The position numbers were made by a program, and so were the translations under genes. Shown piece after piece: positions 20,981-26,437 of a DNA stretch of 26,437 bases (its first letter is position 1; every line of letters begins with the position of its first letter). The DNA is from a virus. The stretch covers positions 1-26,437 of the IMG/VR virus record IMGVR_UViG_3300025314_000090. One strand, written 5' to 3'. Under the pieces are notes generated by a model. It worked only from the letters and a program-made list of their open reading frames with translations. It was not told the origin of the DNA and did no database searches.

Positions 20981-22655
20981 CCGTCCGCCCAGCTTGCGGC
21001 CACCGGCCGGCCCGCGCGACAAGCGCCCGATGGGCAGCGGGTCGATCGAGGAGCGCGACGGCCGCCACCGCGTGCGGGTAAGGGTCGCGGGCCGCAAGCG
21101 CACGCTCGGCACCTACGCGACCCACGCCGAGGCGGCAGCGGTGCTCGAAGCGGCGCTAGAGCAGCTCTCGGCCGACCGCACCGCAAGCCCCGGCGCCACC
21201 ACGCTGCGCGATTGGATCGCGCGCTGGCTCGAACAGCGCCACCTCTCGGGTGTCGTGCGCTCGGTCTACGACGACGAGTCACGCTTGCGCGCGCACGTGC
21301 TCTCTGAGCCGTGGGCCGACGACGCGCTCGACCAGATCGACCGCCGCACCGTGCGGGCATGGGCGATCTCGATGCTGTCGCGCGAGGGCCGACGCCACGC
21401 CGGCGACGGCAAGCTGGTCAGCACCGGCCGGCGGCTCTCGCGCCACACCGTCAGCCACGTGCTCGCGACCCTGCGGGTGTGCCTGCGCGACGCCGTCGAA
21501 CTCGGGCTGCTCGACGAGAACCCAGCCGCCGGCGTGCGGGTGCCGGCCGCGCAGTACACGCACGAGCCCTGGACGTACCTCACACAGGGCGAGATCGACG
21601 CGCTGCTGTCGTGCGAGCTCGTGCCCGCGCCGTATCGGCTTCTCTACCGGGTCGCCATCTACACCGGCCTGCGCAAGGGCGAGCTCTGGGGCCTGCGCTG
21701 GGGCGACTGCTACCTCGACCACGCGACCCCGCACCTGATGGTGCGCCGCTCAAGGTCCGCAGCCCCGAAGAACGGCAAGATCCGAATGGTGCCGTTGCTC
21801 GGGCAGGCACGGGAGGCGCTCGAGCAGATGAACTCCATTTGTTCAGATTTGGCCCCTGATCGTTCAGCCGAAGGGGGTGATCGTTCAGCCGACCTCGTCT
21901 TCCCGGCACCCGACGGCTCGATGCGCGCGCGCTGGAACGACGCTCGGTGGAAGCAGCGCCGCAAGCCCTACACCACGGCCGACGGCGAGCGCCGCCACAT
22001 CACCGAGCCCGGCTACCGCGAGCTCGCCGGCATCAAGCGCCACGTGCGCTTCCACGACCTGCGGCACACGTGCGCGAGCCATCTGCTGATGGGCACCTGG
22101 GGCCGAGCGTGGCGGCTCGAGGAGGTGCGGGATTTGCTCGGCCACAGCGACACCGCGGTCACGCAACGCTACGCCCACCTGGCGCCCGATCGCCTGCACG
22201 CCGCGGCCGCGGCGACGGTGCTCGAGCGGCCCCAGACTGGCCCCACGGCACACGCTGCGAGCACCGCGGGCAGCGTGATCGGCGCCGACAACGCGCTGCA
22301 ATCGCTGGACATTGCGCGGGGAGCCATCTCCGAGATTCGAACTCGGGACCGACGGTTTACGAAACCGGTCGGGAGTGACGGACGTCATGGTGCTTTCGGC
22401 CCGTTGGGGCTGGCGTGGGGCCACGAAGCGCATGAGCTGGCGATCGACATTCTGCGGCGCGCCGCGCGCGGTGATGCCGTGCCTATCGAGGCAGCACACG
22501 GACTCGCTCAAGCCGTAGCCTCACACAAGGCGTTCAGGCTTGCCGCTGCCGTCCTGGCAGAGCTCGGCCAGCCCACGGCCCAGTCGCTGGCGGTCACACT
22601 CGCCGTGCTCGTTACGGAGGCGCTCGAGCGCACGCCGGAGGCCGGTCATGGCTGA
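20973..22655 (+). CDS. int: tyrosine integrase with long C-terminal extension crossing the attachment site (560 aa)
   Basis: ATG at 20973 inside the previous gene's end. An arm-type N-terminal domain (SGSIEERDGRHRVRVRVAGR) and a SAM-like core-binding domain precede the catalytic domain, which has R234 (TGLRKGELWG), K269 (GKIRMVPL), H361 and R364 (HDLRHTCASHLL), H391 (LGHSDT) and Y400 (TQRYAHL), the complete active set. The frame then runs through the tRNA-like att core (about residues 450-466) and continues 95 residues with GC-biased third positions. This makes the gene about 100 residues longer than usual. Integration at att would separate that C-terminal tail from the catalytic part. Alternatively the real stop usage differs or the tail is a separate product; no good internal start is seen. 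Confidence 0.9.
   Translation: MPDRPPSLRPPAGPRDKRPMGSGSIEERDGRHRVRVRVAGRKRTLGTYATHAEAAAVLEAALEQLSADRTASPGATTLRDWIARWLEQRHLSGVVRSVYDDESRLRAHVLSEPWADDALDQIDRRTVRAWAISMLSREGRRHAGDGKLVSTGRRLSRHTVSHVLATLRVCLRDAVELGLLDENPAAGVRVPAAQYTHEPWTYLTQGEIDALLSCELVPAPYRLLYRVAIYTGLRKGELWGLRWGDCYLDHATPHLMVRRSRSAAPKNGKIRMVPLLGQAREALEQMNSICSDLAPDRSAEGGDRSADLVFPAPDGSMRARWNDARWKQRRKPYTTADGERRHITEPGYRELAGIKRHVRFHDLRHTCASHLLMGTWGRAWRLEEVRDLLGHSDTAVTQRYAHLAPDRLHAAAAATVLERPQTGPTAHAASTAGSVIGADNALQSLDIARGAISEIRTRDRRFTKPVGSDGRHGAFGPLGLAWGHEAHELAIDILRRAARGDAVPIEAAHGLAQAVASHKAFRLAAAVLAELGQPTAQSLAVTLAVLVTEALERTPEAGHG
22322..22368 (-). other. attP core matching the 3' half of a tRNA-Thr (CGT) gene
   Basis: On the minus strand this reads an anticodon loop TTCGTAA (anticodon CGT), an anticodon stem of four good pairs, a five-base variable loop CGGTC, a perfect T stem (CCGAG/CTCGG) with loop TTCGAAT, the 3' acceptor strand AGATGGC and discriminator T. 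The 5' acceptor strand and D arm are missing, so this is not a tRNA gene. Phages that integrate into tRNA genes carry exactly such a 3' half as attP. It sits inside the integrase frame, with phage genes on both sides. Confidence 0.8.
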
Positions 22656-22668
22656 CCCGGAGGGACAG

Positions 22669-22764
22669 CTAGCTCGGCGACGAGAGCACGTCGCCGTCCT
22701 CGCCCGCGATCTCTATCGCGAGGGGCGCATCGGTATCGCCGTATGTGCTGGTGTAGCGAATCAT
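22669..22764 (-). pseudogene. truncated copy of the 105-residue tail protein (31 aa remnant)
   Basis: ATG at 22764 (ATGA overlap with the lectin-like baseplate gene). The first 27 residues (MIRYTSTYGDTDAPLAIEIA, GEDGDVL) are identical to the start of the protein at 25261-25578. The frame then switches to SSPS and stops. The switch occurs at the sequence shared with the GDVLSSP region of the baseplate gene, so this is a recombination scar rather than a normal gene. The integrase gene ends convergently 13 bases away. Confidence 0.8.
22674..22696. repeat. 23-bp repeat shared with 23771-23793, recombination junction
   Basis: Identical to 23771-23793 (the GDVLSSP codons of the baseplate gene). 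Bases 22684-22696 belong at the same time to the 82-bp repeat, so the junction lies within 13 bases common to three sites. Confidence 0.85.
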
Positions 22765-22765
22765 G
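22684..22765. repeat. 82-bp perfect direct repeat B, copy 1
   Basis: Identical to 25498-25579. It covers the start codon and the first 27 codons of the MIRYTST gene and the stop of the upstream lectin-like gene. Confidence 0.95.
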
Positions 22766-24140
22766 CCGCGAGCCCCGTGGTAGCGGTGATGTAGGCGCGA
22801 ATGAAAGCATCCAACTCCGAGGACGCATCCTCGACCATGATCAGTAGATAGAATTTGCCACCCGACACACTCGGGTGCCCGACGTTGATCGCATCTACAC
22901 TGTCGCATCCCGATGTGCCGGTGAACGCCGGCGATATCGCTGCGCCGTCGAGCTTGCCCACAAGCCCACTCGCCAAAAACTCAATGCTGGCGGTATGCCA
23001 GGCTGTGTCCGCAGCCGGGCTCGACAGTGTTATTTGTTGCAGCCCTCCGGGCTCGGGCTCGGCCTCCATAACAAAACTGCCACCACTGCGGTACAGCGCT
23101 GCATCGCCCGGACCACACAGCACGGCGCATGGTGCCATGACGCCCGACGCGTGTTGCGTCACAACGAAATACATTCGAATGCGGCGACCGCTCGACAACG
23201 ATATTGCTGTGTTGGTCAGGATGTCGTCAGCGTCGTTTGGTACCGTGTACGGGAGGTTGTTTGGCCCTCCACTCGCCACATATAGAGGCTGCAAGCTCGC
23301 TGTTGCCTGCGTGCAGTGATAGGTGCCCCATCGATCGTTGAGCTGCGAGACGTTCGCACCGTTTAGCGTGACGTTCGCCGCGGACACCTCGAGCCAGACG
23401 TGCCGCGTGAAGCCAGTGCCATTGGTGACGACGGCATCCCATGTCGCTGCGACGACGATCTCGTCATACGCGGTGGACGCGCCGTCGTGTACGGTGAGCC
23501 GCAGCACAATCGCTGCGGATGGAGCGCTGGGCGTAAATGTGCTGATAAGCGACGTGTCATCGCCGAATACGCCCGCTCCACCACTCTGCACGGTCCACTC
23601 GTACGTATAGCTCCCGGTTCCACCAGACGCTCCCACTCCGGCGAGGACAGCAACCCCGTTGGCCCAAGACGTAGGAGCTAAGCCTGCGTCTACCGTCAGA
23701 CTCACCCCGAGCGTCGCCGCGCCCTCCGAGCGCGTCGAGCATGCGCCGGCCAGCAGCCTCACGACCGCATTCGGCGACGAGAGCACGTCGCCGAATGCGA
23801 TCGGCACCTCGCCGGCCGTCGTGATCGCGACGACTTCCACCGCGCACCGCCGGCGATCGTCCAGCGACACGCTAAACGCGCGCACAGCCACCACCCCTGG
23901 CGTAGCAAGCGCCACCTGTCTGAGCACGGCGCGCGCCAACCGCAGATTCGGGTGCTTGACGAAGACCAGCTGGAACCACGGCACCCCTACCCGTGAGTCC
24001 AAAAACCATTCGCCGAGAAACGTGCGGAATCGGATTCGCAGGCTCTGCACCACAGCATCGGCGCCGACCGCTAGGCTGAGCCGTCCCTGCGTGATCGTCA
24101 GGTCCCCGGTCGCCAGATCGAGCCTAATATCACTACTCAT
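22761..24140 (-). CDS. baseplate W/gp25-like protein fused to PKD-like and lectin (LamG-like) domains (459 aa)
   Basis: ATG at 24140, three bases after the spanin-like stop. Residues 1-118 match the phage baseplate wedge W/gp25 type: DLATGDLTITQGRLSLAVG, AVVQSLRIRFRTFLGEWFLD, GVPW, then LATPGVVAV. Residues 126-144 (VVRLLAGACSTRSEGAATL) are repeat A. Residues 150-235 look PKD/Ig-like (GTGSYTYEWTV, IVLRLTVHDG). Residues 245-459 form a jelly-roll, concanavalin/LamG-like domain (VWLEVSAANVTLNG, DTAWHTASIEFLASG, INVGHPSVSGGKF, YLLIMVED). Such a fusion would place a receptor-binding domain on the baseplate. The lectin part is AT-richer than the W part, suggesting separate origin. Fusion of a core wedge domain to an adhesin is unusual. 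Confidence 0.75.
   Translation of the reverse strand: MSSDIRLDLATGDLTITQGRLSLAVGADAVVQSLRIRFRTFLGEWFLDSRVGVPWFQLVFVKHPNLRLARAVLRQVALATPGVVAVRAFSVSLDDRRRCAVEVVAITTAGEVPIAFGDVLSSPNAVVRLLAGACSTRSEGAATLGVSLTVDAGLAPTSWANGVAVLAGVGASGGTGSYTYEWTVQSGGAGVFGDDTSLISTFTPSAPSAAIVLRLTVHDGASTAYDEIVVAATWDAVVTNGTGFTRHVWLEVSAANVTLNGANVSQLNDRWGTYHCTQATASLQPLYVASGGPNNLPYTVPNDADDILTNTAISLSSGRRIRMYFVVTQHASGVMAPCAVLCGPGDAALYRSGGSFVMEAEPEPGGLQQITLSSPAADTAWHTASIEFLASGLVGKLDGAAISPAFTGTSGCDSVDAINVGHPSVSGGKFYLLIMVEDASSELDAFIRAYITATTGLAA
23709..23767. repeat. 59-bp direct repeat A, copy 1
   Basis: Identical to 26352-26410. It encodes the linker VRLLAGACSTRSEGAATL between the W-like domain and the variable adhesin region. 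Confidence 0.95.
23771..23793. repeat. 23-bp repeat partner of 22674-22696
   Basis: Encodes GDVLSSP in the baseplate gene; the same bases appear at the scar at 22674-22696. Confidence 0.85.
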
Positions 24141-24143
24141 CGC

Positions 24144-24569
24144 TCACCTCTGCCGCACAGGCGGCTGCGCGTCCTGCAGGGCCCGCGCAGCCGCGGCCTG
24201 CGGGTCGAGGCCTTCCCGGCGGGCCTCGTCGTAGGCCATGCGCGCACGCTGGGCGGCCTCCGCTCGACGCCGCGGCTCGGCAGCGTCGGCGGCCGTGAGT
24301 GAGACGTACCGGCGCCAGAGATCGATCTCTCGCGTGCGTACCTCACGCTCTCGCTGCTCTGCAGCGAAGCTGCGCTCTTCAAGCACCCGCAGCCCGCGCC
24401 CAAGAGCCTCCGCGGACGCGCGAATGGGGGTGAGGTCGTCATCTCGCGCGAATCCATCCAGGTACACCCAGGCACCGCCCGCGAGCGACGTGAGCACGCC
24501 GACCGCAGACCAGAAGGTGCCGGAGCTGAGCACTTGCCGCGCTGAGCTCCAGGTGTCTCGTGGCGCCAC
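24144..24569 (-). CDS. small membrane protein with coiled coil, i-spanin (Rz)-like (141 aa)
   Basis: GTG at 24569, two bases after the caspase-like stop. One transmembrane helix at about 19-37 (FWSAVGVLTSLAGGAWVYL) is followed by a long Ala/Arg/Glu-rich helix (ALGRGLRVLEERSFAAEQRE onwards). Length and layout match inner-membrane spanin subunits, which link the membranes for lysis in Gram-negative hosts. A holin or tail-associated protein is also possible; no overlapping Rz1-like lipoprotein frame was recognised. Confidence 0.5.
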   Translation of the reverse strand: MAPRDTWSSARQVLSSGTFWSAVGVLTSLAGGAWVYLDGFARDDDLTPIRASAEALGRGLRVLEERSFAAEQREREVRTREIDLWRRYVSLTAADAAEPRRRAEAAQRARMAYDEARREGLDPQAAAARALQDAQPPVRQR

Positions 24570-24571
24570 AC

Positions 24572-25261
24572 CTAGGTCACTCCTATCGAGATGGTGGCAG
24601 GGCTCGGGCCGAGCAGCTCACGGTGCACTTCGTGCAGCTCGAGTAGCGGGAACCGCAGGCGGAGATCGGTGCTGGCCAGCGCTGCGCGCCACTGCTGCCA
24701 CAGCGGCGAGCGCGGCGCCACGATCCACTGACCGCCCATGCCGCCGACCGGCGAGCCGCGCCCCTCGAAGCGACGAACGTAGGGGTTGCGGGTGGTGTGA
24801 CCGACGGTCGCATGTGCATCGACCACGCAGTCCACGCAGCCGGCGGTGCAGAGCGCATCGCGCAGCCGATCGGCGAGGCCCCCGTCGCCCGCCTCACCAC
24901 GTGACCCGCCGCTGCTGCACGCATAGAGCGCTACTCGCAGCCGCGGCGAGCAGCCGTGGTGGACGAGCGCGCGCGCGAGGTCACGCACAGAGGAGTTGTC
25001 GAAGCCGACCTGCAGGCCGGTCTGGTAGCCGTGGCAGAAGCAGGCCAGCAGATCGATCGGGCCCGCGGCTCCGAGCCGCGACAGGGACTCCAGGACGTGC
25101 TTACGCCGCTCTGGCGCAGTCCGGGTGCAGTCGATGCTCTGCACGGATGTGCTCGGCAGATGATGGAGCTGCGCGAACGCTCGAGCCTCGGGCGCGAACG
25201 CTCCTGAGTAGTCACGGCGGCCGCGCGAATCGCGGTCGGGCGTGAGGATGAGGGCGCGCAT
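24572..25261 (-). CDS. caspase-like (clan CD / CHAT-like) protein, possible cysteine protease (229 aa)
   Basis: ATG at 25261 in a TGATG overlap. The core shows the clan CD dyad: a hydrophobic strand ending in HG (LLACFCHGYQTG, H77-G78) and, after a helix (SVRDLARALVHHG), a second strand ending in AC (RVALYACSSGG, A114-C115). These are the His and Cys used by caspases, gingipains and CHAT proteases. MRALILTPDRDSRGR at the start gives the first strand. The later part (DCVVDAHATVGHTTRNPYVR) fits the remaining fold. Cleavage specificity cannot be read. It lies beside the spanin-like gene and tail-tip genes, so roles in lysis, virion maturation or attack on host defence are all open. Confidence 0.65.
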   Translation of the reverse strand: MRALILTPDRDSRGRRDYSGAFAPEARAFAQLHHLPSTSVQSIDCTRTAPERRKHVLESLSRLGAAGPIDLLACFCHGYQTGLQVGFDNSSVRDLARALVHHGCSPRLRVALYACSSGGSRGEAGDGGLADRLRDALCTAGCVDCVVDAHATVGHTTRNPYVRRFEGRGSPVGGMGGQWIVAPRSPLWQQWRAALASTDLRLRFPLLELHEVHRELLGPSPATISIGVT

Positions 25262-25578
25262 CAGCAGCACCTCGGCGTAACGATCCACTCCACCGCGACC
25301 TCGCGAGTGCCACCCGCGGTCGTGATGCGCCAGGCGACGCAGAAGAGCGCGGGCACGCTCGGTTCTAGGATCATCCCCCAATCGATCACCCACATGAGTC
25401 CGGCCCCGCCATTGATCACGATGGCCGAAAACCCGTCATTGCCACCAAGACACGCGCCCGTTGGTGTGCGCACCTTCAGCGCGCCGCTGGTGACCTCGAG
25501 CACGTCGCCGTCCTCGCCCGCGATCTCTATCGCGAGGGGCGCATCGGTATCGCCGTATGTGCTGGTGTAGCGAATCAT
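25261..25578 (-). CDS. hypothetical tail-region beta protein (105 aa)
   Basis: ATG at 25578 overlaps the lectin-like gene's stop (ATGA). The sequence is beta-rich and acidic (MIRYTSTYGDTDAPLAIEIA, GALKVRTPTGACLGGNDGFS, REVAVEWIVTPRCC). I recognise no family. Its first 27 codons are the 82-bp repeat B, copied as a truncated fragment at 22669-22764. It may be a structural protein of the tail tip or fibre. Confidence 0.65.
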   Translation of the reverse strand: MIRYTSTYGDTDAPLAIEIAGEDGDVLEVTSGALKVRTPTGACLGGNDGFSAIVINGGAGLMWVIDWGMILEPSVPALFCVAWRITTAGGTREVAVEWIVTPRCC

Positions 25579-25579
25579 G
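25498..25579. repeat. 82-bp perfect direct repeat B, copy 2
   Basis: Identical to 22684-22765; in this copy the gene continues intact beyond the repeat (EVTSGALKV). Confidence 0.95.
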
Positions 25580-26437
25580 GCGTCCAGTCCTCTCCGTAGT
25601 AGCTTTCAAGTAGAGCTACCACCGCATCGCGTCGCGCCGCTGTGCCGCCCTTGCACACGACGATCGCCATCATGCGCCCGCCAAACGCATTGCCCGACGG
25701 CAGTCCCATCCTGTGTCCGAGGTTCACCTGCGTGCACTCGTATTCGGTGCGCACCATGCCGCTGGCATCCGGGACGTCATAGGTGCCGCCTCCGGCCGAG
25801 TCTAGGGCCACGTGAAGCAGCCCGTCGGCGTCATCCATCCACCCCGAATACAGGTACGGATTGCTGATGTCGTTGTCTACTGTCGCAGTGCTGCTGCATT
25901 CGCGCACCGTGCTATCACCGTCCACGTAAGCCTGGCAGCGCACGATATTCGACGTCATCACCCGCGCTCTGATCACCTTGCCGGTATCGCCGGAAGAATC
26001 CGAGTAGTCTACTATGGTGCGCGTGGTTGATGCGTCGCTTATGGAAAACACCACGAAGCACGCTAAGGCGTCACTCGATGCAGCGAGCCCAGCGAAACCC
26101 GACGCCAATCGATAATGTTCAGATTCGGCGCGAGTAAAACCTACGTACGCTCGGTTGTTGACGCACATGCCGTCGGGACTCGGCGTGGGCTGATAGCTCC
26201 CCGTCTCTTGCGTCACGTGGTTTGCGTACGAGCTCGAGTCCGACCACTGCGACGCTGTGGCGTTCTCGGCGATCAACAGGTGCACGCAATCTGTCCCGAG
26301 CAGTGTCAGGAGGTCTGACACAAGCGTCTCCCACGCAGGGACATCGACCGTGAGCGTCGCCGCGCCCTCCGAGCGCGTCGAGCATGCGCCGGCCAGCAGC
26401 CTCACGACCGTGAGCGTCGCCGCGCCCTCCGAGCGCG
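25575..26437 (-). CDS. lectin/LamG-like adhesin gene, 5' end outside the window
   Basis: The frame is open to the right edge, so the start is not seen; a GTG at 26405 is probably only the repeat-encoded Val. The N-terminal visible part is a tandem 20-residue repeat (VRLLAGACSTRSEGAATLTV) identical to the linker of the baseplate fusion, so the missing part may well be another W-like domain. The remaining ~260 residues look like a LamG/concanavalin-type jelly roll (HLLIAENATASQWSDSSSYA, ALACFVVFSISDASTTRTIV, VNLGHRMGLPSGNAFGGRMM). The ending parallels the other lectin gene: N-(L/V)-G-H, a Ser/Gly loop, then a helix with an aromatic end. It is AT-richer than the window average. Likely a receptor-binding protein. 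Confidence 0.65.
   Translation of the reverse strand, partial: RSEGAATLTVVRLLAGACSTRSEGAATLTVDVPAWETLVSDLLTLLGTDCVHLLIAENATASQWSDSSSYANHVTQETGSYQPTPSPDGMCVNNRAYVGFTRAESEHYRLASGFAGLAASSDALACFVVFSISDASTTRTIVDYSDSSGDTGKVIRARVMTSNIVRCQAYVDGDSTVRECSSTATVDNDISNPYLYSGWMDDADGLLHVALDSAGGGTYDVPDASGMVRTEYECTQVNLGHRMGLPSGNAFGGRMMAIVVCKGGTAARRDAVVALLESYYGEDWTP
26351..26437. repeat. repeat A, copies 2 and 3 (60-bp tandem unit cut by the window edge)
   Basis: Bases 26351-26410 form a 60-base unit; 26411-26437 repeat its first 27 bases, then the window ends. Bases 26352-26410 are identical to 23709-23767. The sequence may end here because an assembly could not pass this repeat. Confidence 0.9.

Noticed and set aside
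22322-22368. An intact tRNA-Thr gene
   Set aside because: The D arm and 5' acceptor strand are absent, and one pair of the anticodon stem is mismatched; only the 3' half is present, as expected for attP.
22651-22794. A plus-strand small gene starting MADPEGQLARRREH
   Set aside because: It is antisense to the duplicated start of the MIRYTST gene and to the end of the lectin-like gene; its length simply reflects the repeat.
22669-26437. A diversity-generating retroelement
   Set aside because: No reverse transcriptase is seen, the repeated copies are perfect with no A-specific changes, and they lie at cassette borders rather than inside the binding domain.
22669-26437. An invertase-driven shufflon or Mu-type inversion switch
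   Set aside because: All repeat copies are in direct orientation and no serine invertase is visible; the only site-specific recombinase is the integrase at its own att site.

Overview
The window is a GC-rich (roughly two thirds G+C) stretch of a temperate, tailed, double-stranded DNA phage. The host is probably a high-GC proteobacterium-like or myxobacterial (Myxococcota) cell. This is inferred from base composition, a lipoprotein cargo gene and a caspase-like protein; no host gene is present to prove it. Coding density is very high. Most neighbouring genes overlap by exactly four bases (ATGA, GTGA or TTGA), so translation within each operon is probably tightly coupled.

Left part, all on the minus strand (14136 down to 1): a Cro-like regulator, a CII-like regulator and a ladder of small unknown genes, several with Cys clusters. 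Next come a replication block (initiator-like gene with a candidate origin inside it, DnaC-like helicase loader, RuvC-like resolvase) and two tandem genes related to phage N6-adenine methyltransferases, one of which has lost its catalytic motif. The packaging/head block follows: small terminase, large terminase, DUF1073-type portal, a MuF head protein carrying an extra HExxH domain, and a DUF2213 protein cut by the window edge. Head and most tail genes would follow outside the window.

Middle: at 14137-14209 a lambda-like divergent control region with repeated operator sites separates the Cro-like gene from a rightward repressor-like gene. Two minus-strand genes follow (a lipoprotein and a zinc-ribbon membrane protein) that look like lysogenic-conversion cargo. 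From 16022 a consensus-like promoter drives a rightward operon of small genes, a Gp157-family protein, a putative single-strand-annealing protein, an HNH homing-type endonuclease, a DnaQ-like exonuclease and finally a tyrosine integrase.

Right part: a sequence matching the 3' half of a tRNA-Thr(CGT) gene lies inside the 3' part of the integrase frame. Phage genes lie on both sides of it, so this looks like attP of a non-integrated (or circularised) phage rather than a prophage end. Beyond it, again on the minus strand, are tail-tip genes: a gp25/W-like baseplate domain fused to PKD-like and lectin-like domains, a spanin-like membrane protein, a caspase-like protein, a small beta protein and a second lectin-like gene that runs off the window. 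Long perfect direct repeats (82 bp and 59 bp) bracket the two lectin-like cassettes and point to recombination-based exchange of the adhesin domain.

The points most worth following are the lectin cassette repeats, the attP inside the integrase frame, the origin inside the initiator gene, the dead methyltransferase paralogue, the MuF-zincin fusion, and the caspase-like protein in a tail/lysis context.
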